13,247 nt of DNA from Leptolyngbya sp. SIO4C1 (GTDB taxonomy: Bacteria > Cyanobacteriota > Cyanobacteriia > Phormidesmidales > Phormidesmidaceae): contig JAAHIA010000097.1 in the NCBI GenBank assembly GCA_010671975.1, positions 1-13,247 of the forward strand, read 5' to 3'. The notes under the pieces are model-generated. The model made no database searches. It had not been told where the DNA came from and saw only the letters and a list, made by a program, of their open reading frames with translations. Positions 6,230-12,820 of this stretch are shown in pieces; position 1 is the stretch's first letter, and every line of letters starts with the position of its first letter. The position numbers and the translations under genes are program-made.

Positions 6230-8061
6230 CTTTTTGCCTCAACCCGAGCTGCCCTCAGCCGCAAAATTCAGCGACGGCCGCTGTCTGTCAGACCTGCGGT
6301 CAGCCGCTCTTGCTCGCTGGGCGCTATCGACCGCTGCAGCTGATTGGTCAGGGAGGGTTTGGGCGAACGCTGCGAGCGGTGCAGCTTGAGACAGCAGCAG
6401 ACTGCGTGATCAAGCAGCTGTTTTGGGACAATCGACCGTTGGAAACGCGCTCTGCTAGGTTTCAGACCGAGGCGGCGCGACTGCAGCAGCTAGGAGAGCA
6501 TCCTCAGATTCCACAGCTGTGGGAGGCTATCGAGGACGAGACCGGTCAGTATCTGGTTCAGGAATATATTGCCGGGCCAACGCTGGCTGCTCTACTGGCG
6601 CAGCAGGGACCTTTTTCAGCAGAGGCCATTCGTCAGCTGCTGACGTCGCTGCTGCCAGTGCTGGAATACATTCATAGCTTTCGCGTCATTCATCGCGACA
6701 TCAAGCCGGCCAATATCATTCAGTCTGCGACTGAACTGCCAGCGCTGGTTGACTTTGGCGCTTCTAAGCTGGCCCCGCGCCAGGCCACTGCCACTGCAAC
6801 GGTCATCGGCAGTGCCGAATATACGGCTCCTGAGCAAACCATGGGAAAAGCCGTCTTAGCCAGCGATCTATACAGCCTAGGAGTGACCTGCCTGCATCTG
6901 CTCACGGGCGTACATCCGTTCGATCTGTATTCGGTAGCTGAGGAGCGCTGGATCTGGCGCAGCTATTTGCCTCAGCCGATCGATTCACGCCTGGCTCAGG
7001 TAGTCGATCGGCTGGCTGCGCGATCGCTGCGAGATCGCTACGGCAGCGCCGATCAGGCCCTAGCAGATTTGCGATCGCGCAGCTGGCAGCTGCGGCCCTC
7101 TCGTCCTGCGAAGCCGACGGCCACAGCGCTAGCACCCAGTCGGCAGCCCTGGCAGCGCCGCTATCGGCTTACCGAGCCCATCGGGATCTCTCACGCGGTA
7201 GCCGTCAGCCCGGATAGCCGAACGGTGGCTACTGGCAGCGCCGACGGGACTCTCTACCTGTGGGAGCTCAGTACCGGCAACCTGATTCACACCTTTGCCA
7301 AGCAGCGCCTCTTTGCTAGCCAGGGCCATGCCGATCAGATTAGCGGTCTTCAGTTTCACCCAGACGGACAGCGCCTCTACAGCGCCAGCCATGACGGCAC
7401 AATCAAGGTCTGGAGCCTGCCAGACTATCGATTGCTCAAGACGCTACCTCAGCCTGGCTGGATACCTACCGCTGTGGCCGTATCTAGTGACGGGCAGTGG
7501 CTGGTGGGCGCAGGCGGAGCAGGGCAGCTGATGGTTTGGCAGACGGCAGCGCTGACGCTCGAGCACCGGCTAGCACAGCATCAAGACTGGGTTAGCGACA
7601 TAGCGATTGACGCGGCCAGTGAGCAGGTCGCCAGCGTCAGCTGGGACGGCAGCGTGCGCTTGTGGCAGCTGTCAAGCGGTCGACTGCTGCAGACGATCAA
7701 AGCTCACAGCGGTCGCATTCACGCCCTGGCGCTGCATCCTACCGGCAGGCACGTCGTCAGCGGCGGCAAGGACGGTCAGGTCAAAGTTTGGCATTTAGGG
7801 CCACCGCTCACCTGCGATACGCTTCATACCGCACCGGATAGCGTGACAGCGCTGGCGCTGAGTCCAGATGCCCGGCTGCTAGCGGTAGGCACAGAAGGGA
7901 ACGTTTTAAGCCTATGGCAGGGCACAACCGGCAAGCAGGTATCGCGGCTAGCACACGGCTGGGGAATAGTTGCGATCGCGTTTGCCCCAGATGGTAAAAC
8001 CCTCATTGCCAGCAGCCGCGATCAGACGGTCTCGGTTTGGCAGTTAGCCGGTAAGCTATGA
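6226..8061 (+). CDS. Serine/threonine protein kinase with N-terminal zinc ribbon and C-terminal WD40 propeller
   Basis: A 611-aa soluble eukaryotic-type kinase. Residues 4-24 hold a four-cysteine ribbon (C4, C9, C21, C24), typical of one cyanobacterial kinase class. The kinase domain spans about 34-285: glycine loop GQGGFG (41-46), ATP-anchoring K63, catalytic HRDIKPAN (156-163), DFG (176-178) and APE (201-203). All catalytic residues are present, and the activation loop is rich in Thr/Ser. After a short basic linker, residues about 320-608 contain seven WD40 repeats, enough for one closed propeller, which probably recruits substrate or partners. There is no transmembrane helix, unlike many bacterial sensor kinases. 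It starts with GTG inside the ycf34 stop region (overlap GTGA, 6226-6229), so it is probably translated by reinitiation after ycf34. The input signal is unknown; the cysteine ribbon and the coupling to an Fe-S protein make redox or metal sensing an attractive inference. Confidence 0.93.
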   Translation: MTFCLNPSCPQPQNSATAAVCQTCGQPLLLAGRYRPLQLIGQGGFGRTLRAVQLETAADCVIKQLFWDNRPLETRSARFQTEAARLQQLGEHPQIPQLWEAIEDETGQYLVQEYIAGPTLAALLAQQGPFSAEAIRQLLTSLLPVLEYIHSFRVIHRDIKPANIIQSATELPALVDFGASKLAPRQATATATVIGSAEYTAPEQTMGKAVLASDLYSLGVTCLHLLTGVHPFDLYSVAEERWIWRSYLPQPIDSRLAQVVDRLAARSLRDRYGSADQALADLRSRSWQLRPSRPAKPTATALAPSRQPWQRRYRLTEPIGISHAVAVSPDSRTVATGSADGTLYLWELSTGNLIHTFAKQRLFASQGHADQISGLQFHPDGQRLYSASHDGTIKVWSLPDYRLLKTLPQPGWIPTAVAVSSDGQWLVGAGGAGQLMVWQTAALTLEHRLAQHQDWVSDIAIDAASEQVASVSWDGSVRLWQLSSGRLLQTIKAHSGRIHALALHPTGRHVVSGGKDGQVKVWHLGPPLTCDTLHTAPDSVTALALSPDARLLAVGTEGNVLSLWQGTTGKQVSRLAHGWGIVAIAFAPDGKTLIASSRDQTVSVWQLAGKL

Positions 8062-8111
8062 GACCGTAGAGACCTGCTGGTCTAGCTGATTGAGTCTGAA
8101 AAGTAAGCCAT

Positions 8112-9032
8112 ATGACCTATCAAACTCCGGCACCGCTGCGACCCGGCGACCTGCTCTATGTGGTGGCCACCAGCGGTGCACTGCGAGAGCTGACTGCCTT
8201 TGAGCAAGGAATTGAAATTTGGCAATCGCGCGGCTATCGGGTCGAGCGCTGTCCAGGCTACGACGACAGCTGGGGCTATCTGGCTGGCACCGACGCAGCG
8301 CGGCGAGCACAGCTGCTGATGGCGCTGCAGGATCCTGACTGCCGAGGCGTGCTCTGCGCCCGAGGCGGCTATGGCGGCACCCGGCTGTTAGAAAACTGGC
8401 GCTGGCCAGACGGCGATGCCAAATGGCTAATTGGCTTTTCTGACATCACCAGTCTGCTTTGGAGTCAGCTTAAACAGGGAATTTCAGGCGTGCACGGGCC
8501 GCTGCTAACGACGCTAAGCCAGGAGCCAGACTGGTCTACAGAGCGGCTATTCAACTGGGTAGCGCAGCAAACTCTGCCGCCGCTGCAGGGAGAAGGCTGG
8601 GTCGCAGGTCGGGCAGTCGGACAGCTGCTGCCTGCGAATTTAACAGTGGCTACCTGTTTGCTCGGCACGCCGCACGAGCCAGATCTATCCGGCACCATCC
8701 TCGCGTTTGAAGATGTGACCGAAGCCCCCTACCGGCTCGATCGCATGCTCACTCACTGGCGCATGCTGGGGCGACTAGAGCAGGTTCGCGGCGTTGCACT
8801 GGGTCGCTTTAGCCACTGCGAAGCGCCACGACAGCCGAGCTTTACGGCTCTAGAAGTGCTGCGCGAGCGGCTCAGTGATTTGAATATCCCGGTCGTGGCT
8901 AACCTGCCGTTCGGGCACGATGGGGTCAACGCTGCCCTGCCAGTTGGTTTAGAAGCCTGCCTAGACGGCACAACCGGGCAGATTTCCTTTCCGTCATACG
9001 AATCCTCCGGCACAATGAGAAAGCAGGCGTGA
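8112..9032 (+). CDS. ldcA: LD-carboxypeptidase, peptidase family S66 (muramoyltetrapeptide carboxypeptidase)
   Basis: A 306-aa enzyme expected to remove the terminal D-alanine from tetrapeptides during peptidoglycan recycling. The S66 Ser-Glu-His triad is visible: S110 in WLIGFSDITSLL, E200 in ILAFEDVTEAPYRLDR and H269 in NLPFGHDG. The N-terminal LRPGDLLYVVATSG and the glycine-rich ARGGYGGTRLLE (83-94) also match the family, and the length is normal. There is no signal peptide, in keeping with a cytoplasmic recycling enzyme. It lies 50 nt after the kinase on the same strand and may share its transcript. The ribosome site is weak. The TGA stop sits inside the first copy of a 13-bp direct repeat. 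The family call is strong; exact substrate length preference is not visible. Confidence 0.9.
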   Translation: MTYQTPAPLRPGDLLYVVATSGALRELTAFEQGIEIWQSRGYRVERCPGYDDSWGYLAGTDAARRAQLLMALQDPDCRGVLCARGGYGGTRLLENWRWPDGDAKWLIGFSDITSLLWSQLKQGISGVHGPLLTTLSQEPDWSTERLFNWVAQQTLPPLQGEGWVAGRAVGQLLPANLTVATCLLGTPHEPDLSGTILAFEDVTEAPYRLDRMLTHWRMLGRLEQVRGVALGRFSHCEAPRQPSFTALEVLRERLSDLNIPVVANLPFGHDGVNAALPVGLEACLDGTTGQISFPSYESSGTMRKQA

Positions 9033-9052
9033 GAGAGCGGGCGTGAGAGAGC
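9026..9052. repeat. Tandem duplication (14-bp period) over the ldcA stop codon
   Basis: GGCGTGAGAGAGC occurs at 9026-9038 and again at 9040-9052, a 14-bp period with one spacer base. The first copy contains the ldcA TGA, so the second carries a repeat of the last sense bases and stop. Confidence 0.8.
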
Positions 9053-9063
9053 AAACCGTTCAG

Positions 9064-9110
9064 CTAAAGGCTAAAGGCTAGAGGCAATGGCCAGAGGCAA
9101 TAGCTAGATA
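9064..9110. repeat. Degenerate 7/13-bp tandem repeats downstream of ldcA
   Basis: CTAAAGG at 9064-9070 and 9071-9077 is followed by CTAGAGG (9078-9084), CAATGG, CCAGAGG (9091-9097), CAATAG and CTAGATA. The unit thus changes from a heptamer into an alternating 7+6 pattern with a 13-bp period. It fills much of the gap before the rhomboid gene. It resembles the short tandemly repeated sequences known from filamentous cyanobacteria. Confidence 0.6.
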
Positions 9111-9162
9111 AAGTAGCCAGATTAAGCGTGCTACCAGACAAACACTCTATTGGACAAAGGCA

Positions 9163-9879
9163 GTGGTCCCTTTAAGCGATAATAACCCCACTCAAACAAC
9201 GCCCTACGTAGTCTACGGGCTGGTAGCGCTGAACGTAGTGATTTTTCTCTACGAGCTGATGCTGCAGACGATGCCGTCAGATGCGGCGCTGCAGCAGTTT
9301 TTTAACACCTGGGCAATTGTGCCGCAAGAGCTTACCGCTAGCTTTACCGGTCAAGCAGCTGCGCCTGCGAGTGAATGGCTGACGCTGATCAGCTCGCAGT
9401 TTTTGCACGGCGGCTTTCTGCATATTGCGGGTAACATGCTCTACCTGTGGATCTTTGGTAACAACATTGAAGATCAGCTAGGCCACGTCAAGTTTTTAGT
9501 GTTTTATCTTGCCTGCGGAGTGCTAGCGGGGTTGGCACAGTGGGTCTTTGCACCGCTCTCAGATGTCCCAACGCTGGGGGCAAGCGGCGCGATCGCAGGC
9601 GTTATGGGGGCCTACATTATTCGCTTCCCTCGAGCGCAGATCCTCACGCTGCTGCCGCTGTTCTTTATCATGACCACCGTGCGTCTGCCGGCTATCTTTT
9701 TTCTGGGCTGGTGGTTTATTCAGCAGGCGCTCTATGGCGTTGCTAGCTTGGGCGCTCAGGCCGACATGGGGACCGGCGGCGTTGCCTACTGGGCGCATGC
9801 GGGCGGCTTTGTCTTTGGCTGCATTCTAGGGCCGGTGCTGGGCCTCTTCGCTAAGACACGACCGCGTAATGTTAGATAG
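9163..9879 (+). CDS. Rhomboid family intramembrane serine protease
   Basis: A 238-aa integral membrane protease of family S54 that cleaves transmembrane substrates within the bilayer. The catalytic dyad is S141 in LGASGAIAGVMGAY and H212 in YWAHAGGFVFG. The oxyanion/loop region FLHGGFLHIAGNMLYLW (80-96) supplies H82, H87 and N91. About six hydrophobic segments are visible (roughly 16-32, 85-100, 110-130, 138-153, 160-190, 207-230). It uses a GTG start: the resulting MVPLSDNNPTQTTPYV is the usual N-terminus of cyanobacterial rhomboids, and AAAGG lies just upstream. The stop codon falls within the first copy of a 17-bp tandem duplication. Natural substrates cannot be deduced. It sits alone between two repeat-filled intergenic gaps. 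Confidence 0.93.
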   Translation: MVPLSDNNPTQTTPYVVYGLVALNVVIFLYELMLQTMPSDAALQQFFNTWAIVPQELTASFTGQAAAPASEWLTLISSQFLHGGFLHIAGNMLYLWIFGNNIEDQLGHVKFLVFYLACGVLAGLAQWVFAPLSDVPTLGASGAIAGVMGAYIIRFPRAQILTLLPLFFIMTTVRLPAIFFLGWWFIQQALYGVASLGAQADMGTGGVAYWAHAGGFVFGCILGPVLGLFAKTRPRNVR

Positions 9880-9904
9880 TCCGGATAGTTAGATAGTCCG
9901 GATA
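9871..9904. repeat. Perfect 17-bp tandem duplication over the rhomboid stop codon
   Basis: GTTAGATAGTCCGGATA occurs twice without interruption (9871-9887, 9888-9904). The first copy contains the rhomboid TAG at 9877-9879. The two copies are identical, which suggests a recent slippage event or selection. Confidence 0.9.
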
Positions 9905-9911
9905 GCTCAGC

Positions 9912-9995
9912 GAGACGAATACAGCTAGGCAAATATAGCGGGGCAAGTGTAACGGGGCAAATGTGATAGGGCAAATATAATGGAATCAATACAGC
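9912..9995. repeat. 14-bp tandem repeat array downstream of the rhomboid gene
   Basis: Six consecutive 14-bp units tile 9912-9995. The four central units (9926-9939, 9940-9953, 9954-9967, 9968-9981) follow the pattern GGGGCAAATGTAAC with a few substitutions. The two outer units (9912-9925, 9982-9995) are more diverged but resemble each other, both ending in AATACAGC. The array occupies most of the gap between the convergent rhomboid and DUF2135 genes. Units are far too short and lack spacers for CRISPR. Confidence 0.85.
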
Positions 9996-10014
9996 ATAGG
10001 CCGCGAACGGGCCG

Positions 10015-10614
10015 CTATTCTAACGCGAAGGCGTAGCCATCTTCCTGAACGCTATCTAGTCTCGCTACCCCCTCATAAGTTTCCCGCTGTCCCTGGTTGA
10101 GAATGGTCAGACTGTAGTCTACCGCAGTGATTGCTGCCCCCGAGCAGGGGATAGATAGCACCACATAGGCGCTATACTGACCGGCCGGCGCGCCGCCGGT
10201 GGGCCAAAAAATATTTTCTACCGGGGCAGCGCTCGCCGTCTCGCAAAAGGCGTTGGCATCCACATCTAGCTGCCCGCCTGAGCTGACGGTCGGGTTGAGA
10301 TAGCTGACTTGCTCACCGGCTGGGTCTACCACCACTAGGTCGAGATCGTCGCTAGTGTCCCAGCGCAGCGTCACCTGGACGTCGCCCGTTTGCAGCACCG
10401 GCGAGGCAAGCTCGCTGTTGCTGGTTTCACACAGGATTGAAAGATCGTATAGCTGACCACTGTCATCTTCGACATAGCAGCCGCTATGCGTTTGAGCAGT
10501 CGCGCTAGTAGAGAAGCCCAGAAGCGCGATCGCGCTCAGCGCCATACAGCTCCCTAAAATAGCAGCGCTGGCTGGCATAGCTTGGCGAGTAGAATACCGC
10601 ATTTTCTGACGCAT
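10015..10614 (-). CDS. Secreted protein with YfaP/DUF2135-like domain
   Basis: A 199-aa exported protein of unknown function. From Met at 10612-10614 it has a signal peptide (basic start, hydrophobic alanine-rich segment at about 17-40, likely cleavage after ATA). A first small module follows with CYVEDDSGQLYDLSILC (46-62), a two-cysteine motif common in secreted cyanobacterial proteins. A domain with VTLRWDTSDDLDLVVVDPAG (81-100), GGQLDVDAN and ENIFWPTGGAPAGQYSAYV then follows. This is the pattern of the YfaP/DUF2135 family, a beta-sandwich-like extracellular module. C46/C62 and C124/C157 could form disulfides. The frame extends to 10710, but those extra 32 residues come largely from 11-bp DNA repeats and would leave only 18 nt between divergent genes, so I reject that start. 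GAGG lies 3 nt before the chosen ATG; Met at 10602 is an alternative. Confidence 0.75.
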   Translation of the reverse strand: MRQKMRYSTRQAMPASAAILGSCMALSAIALLGFSTSATAQTHSGCYVEDDSGQLYDLSILCETSNSELASPVLQTGDVQVTLRWDTSDDLDLVVVDPAGEQVSYLNPTVSSGGQLDVDANAFCETASAAPVENIFWPTGGAPAGQYSAYVVLSIPCSGAAITAVDYSLTILNQGQRETYEGVARLDSVQEDGYAFALE

Positions 10615-10728
10615 TTTCCTCAGATAAAGCAAGAACGAAGCAAGAACGAAGCAAGAACAAATTAGATAAACTAGACACAGGCCAAACAGATGTGCTATCC
10701 AAGTGAGCACATTCGCAGATAACCACCT
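10615..10728. promoter_or_regulatory. Divergent promoter region for the DUF2135 and SPFH genes
   Basis: This 114-nt gap must drive both divergent genes. It contains the 11-bp tandem repeats (10629-10661), an AT-rich stretch (about 10660-10675) and a 5-bp inverted repeat, GTGCT...AGCAC (10692-10696, 10706-10710), just before the SPFH start. No convincing -35/-10 pair was found; the call rests on orientation. Confidence 0.35.
10629..10661. repeat. Three 11-bp tandem repeats in the DUF2135/SPFH intergenic gap
   Basis: GCAAGAACGAA occurs at 10629-10639 and 10640-10650, and with one change (G to A) at 10651-10661. The array lies between the divergent starts of the secreted protein and the SPFH protein, 15-47 nt upstream of the former, where it could affect promoter spacing. 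Confidence 0.85.
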
Positions 10729-11517
10729 ATGGGCTCTTCTATCCTCGCCATCCTATCGCTGATTGTGATTGGCTACAGCGTCAGCTCGGTTCGCATTGTT
10801 AAAGAAGGTAACGAAGCCCTAGTTGAGCGACTAGGACGCTATCGGGCGACGCTCAAGCCCGGCTTAAGTTTTATTGTGCCGTTCCTAGACACGGTTGTCT
10901 TAGAGGATACCCTGCGGGAGCAGACGCTTGACATTGAGCCACAAAAAGCAATTACCCGTGACAATGTCACGCTTAGCGTCGATGCGATTATCTACTGGCG
11001 CATTCTTGACTTAGAAAAAACTTTCTACGCAATTGAAGACGTTGAGTTTGCAATCAAAGAGCTGGTGATCACCACGCTGCGATCGGAGATCGGCAAGATG
11101 GACCTGCAGAGTACGTTCTCTTCGCGCGAAGCTATCAATAAGGCAATGCTCGATGTTTTAGATGAAGCCACAGAGCCCTGGGGCGTCAAGGTAAATCGAG
11201 TCGAGGTGCAAGAAATTGAGCCGCCTCAGGCCGTCATCGACTCAATGCAGCAGGAGCAGGCAGCGGCAATCAAGAAAAAAGCCGCCATTCTAGAAGCAGA
11301 GGGCACGGTGGAATCGATGCGGCTGCTGTCCCAGGCCCTAGATCAGACTGAAAATCGCCGCGATGTGCTTAATTTCCTACTGGCGCAGCGGTATGTTGAG
11401 GCCAACCAGAAGCTAGGCGAAAGCGAGAATTCTAAAGTGGTCTTTATGGATCCGCGTGCGCTTACCGAGGGGCTGGTTGATCTAATGAATGAGATGCCGT
11501 CTGAGGGCAAAAACTAG
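10729..11517 (+). CDS. SPFH (stomatin/prohibitin-type, Band 7) membrane protein
   Basis: A 262-aa membrane-anchored scaffold protein. One hydrophobic segment at about 4-20 is followed by the SPFH domain (about 21-180): VRIVKEGNEALVERLGRY, LKPGLSFIVPFLD, REQTLDIEPQKAITRDNVTL, AIIYWRILDLEK, TTLRSEIGKMDLQSTFSSRE and EPWGVKVNRVEVQEIEPP. These are diagnostic stomatin-family blocks. The helical segment after 170 (QQEQAAAIKKKAAILEAEG) is the oligomerising coiled coil. Relatives form large membrane rings or microdomains and influence proteases and membrane quality control. It resembles the cyanobacterial stomatin (Slr1128-like) group but is shorter at the C-terminus. No nfeD partner is adjacent. The ATG lacks a clear Shine-Dalgarno motif. 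rlmN follows on the same strand after about 56 nt and may be co-transcribed. Confidence 0.92.
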   Translation: MGSSILAILSLIVIGYSVSSVRIVKEGNEALVERLGRYRATLKPGLSFIVPFLDTVVLEDTLREQTLDIEPQKAITRDNVTLSVDAIIYWRILDLEKTFYAIEDVEFAIKELVITTLRSEIGKMDLQSTFSSREAINKAMLDVLDEATEPWGVKVNRVEVQEIEPPQAVIDSMQQEQAAAIKKKAAILEAEGTVESMRLLSQALDQTENRRDVLNFLLAQRYVEANQKLGESENSKVVFMDPRALTEGLVDLMNEMPSEGKN

Positions 11518-11573
11518 CCCGCTGCTTTAGCGATCGCACATTAAGATAGAAGGCGGTGTCACCGCTGCCAACT

Positions 11574-12683
11574 ATGACTTCTCCTGCGATCGCGTCCTCA
11601 CCTGCTCGCCCTGCTCAAACTGAAACCCTCAGCCCCCTGCTAGGTGCCTCGCAGCAGCAGCTAACCGACTGGGTACAGCAGCAGGGACAGCCCGCCTATC
11701 GCGGCAAGCAGCTGCATCAGTGGCTCTACAGCAAAGGGGCGCGATCGCTCAGCGATATTACCGTGTTTCCCAAGCAGTGGCGGGCTCAGGTTGCCGAGGT
11801 GCCGGTGGGGCGATCGCGGCTGCACCACCGTGCCGTTGCCCCCGACAGTACAGTCAAATTTTTGCTGCGCCTGACTGACGGGCAAATCATTGAAACAGTC
11901 GGCATCCCGAGCGAAAAGCGGCTCACCGTCTGCGTATCTTCTCAGGTAGGCTGCCCAATGGCCTGCGACTTTTGCGCTACCGGCAAGGGCGGCTTCCTGC
12001 GCAACCTAGCGGCACACGAGATTATCGATCAGGTGCTAACCGTGCAGGAAGACTTTCAGCAGCGCGTTAGCAACATTGTCTTTATGGGCATGGGCGAACC
12101 GCTGCTGAATATCAAAGCCGTTGTGGCAGCGGTTCGCAGCTTTAACCGAGACATTGGCATTAGCCAGCGCGCAATCACCATTTCAACGGTCGGCATCCCT
12201 GGCCAAATTCAGCGCCTGGCAGAGCACCGTCTGCAAACGACGCTGGCAGTCAGCCTCCATGCCGCTGACCAGGCGCTGCGCGAGCAGCTCATTCCTAGCG
12301 CCGAGCGCTATCCGCTGGAGCAGCTGCTCGCAGACTGTCGAGACTATGTGCAAATCACCGGTCGCCGCGTCACGTTTGAATATATTCTGCTAGCTGGGCT
12401 CAACGATAGTGAAGCGCAGGCCGCAGCGCTAGCGCAGCAGCTGCGCGGCTTTCAGAGCCACGTTAACCTGATTCCCTACAACCCAATTGCAGAAGTTGCC
12501 TACCAGCGACCCAGTCGTAAGCGCGTGCGCGCTTTTGAGCACTGGCTGCAGCAGGCTGGCACCGCTGTCAGCGTGCGCTATTCGCGCGGCTTAGAAGAAG
12601 CTGCCGCCTGTGGCCAGCTGCGAGCATCACAGGCGCAGCCCCAGGCTATGAGAAAAGTAGAAAGCGTTAGCGCAAAGCGCTAA
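11574..12683 (+). CDS. rlmN: RlmN, dual-specificity 23S rRNA A2503 / tRNA A37 C2-methyltransferase
   Basis: A radical-SAM methylase that puts a methyl group on C2 of A2503 in 23S rRNA and, in many bacteria, A37 of tRNAs. Numbering from the ATG at 11574 (369 aa), the 4Fe-4S ligands are C127, C131 and C134 in CPMACDFCATG. The methyl-carrying cysteine is C346 in EEAAACGQL, and C120 matches the conserved upstream cysteine. Other blocks are IVFMGMGEPLLN, ISTVGIPG, AVSLHAADQALREQLIPS, RVTFEYILLAGLNDS and HVNLIPYNP. The frame can be extended to a GTG at 11556 that has GAAGG just before it, adding six residues; I prefer the ATG but cannot exclude the GTG. The N-terminal 15 or so residues and the C-terminal tail are unconserved. 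The gene ends shortly before a terminator-like hairpin. Confidence 0.95.
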   Translation: MTSPAIASSPARPAQTETLSPLLGASQQQLTDWVQQQGQPAYRGKQLHQWLYSKGARSLSDITVFPKQWRAQVAEVPVGRSRLHHRAVAPDSTVKFLLRLTDGQIIETVGIPSEKRLTVCVSSQVGCPMACDFCATGKGGFLRNLAAHEIIDQVLTVQEDFQQRVSNIVFMGMGEPLLNIKAVVAAVRSFNRDIGISQRAITISTVGIPGQIQRLAEHRLQTTLAVSLHAADQALREQLIPSAERYPLEQLLADCRDYVQITGRRVTFEYILLAGLNDSEAQAAALAQQLRGFQSHVNLIPYNPIAEVAYQRPSRKRVRAFEHWLQQAGTAVSVRYSRGLEEAAACGQLRASQAQPQAMRKVESVSAKR

Positions 12684-12717
12684 TACGGAGCAGTCAGCTA
12701 CAGCAGTCTGATATAGC

Positions 12718-12749
12718 AATCCCCTCGCAAAAGTATTGCAAAGGGGATT
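12718..12749. terminator. Hairpin terminator after rlmN
   Basis: AATCCCCT (12718-12725) pairs with AGGGGATT (12742-12749), and the stem continues inside as GCAA (12727-12730) with TTGC (12736-12739) around a 5-nt loop, with a small internal mismatch. The following plus-strand bases are TTAATTAG, a weak T-rich tail. The hairpin lies 35 nt after the rlmN stop and also downstream of the minus-strand zinc-ribbon gene, so it may act in both directions. Confidence 0.65.
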
Positions 12750-12820
12750 TAATTAGCTAAGTGATGTTAACTGTGCAATGAGCGACTAAATCATTAGCCA
12801 AAGTTGATTAGAAGACTTAC

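Noticed and set aside
7824..8006. Small frames inside the kinase/WD40 gene on both strands
   Set aside because: They are shadows of a high-GC coding region with clear domain evidence in the main frame.
8070..8083. Short hairpin AGACC-TGCT-GGTCT between the kinase and ldcA
   Set aside because: Only 5 bp with no T-run; too weak to call a terminator.
9786..9989. 67-codon minus-strand frame over the 14-bp array
   Set aside because: Its N-terminal part is simply translated repeat (recurring LYLP), and the rest is antisense to the rhomboid gene.
9912..9995. CRISPR array
   Set aside because: Units are 14 bp, contiguous and without unique spacers, and no cas genes are nearby.
10615..10710. Upstream in-frame extension of the DUF2135 protein
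   Set aside because: The added 32 residues derive largely from 11-bp DNA repeats, precede a good signal peptide and would leave 18 nt between divergent genes.
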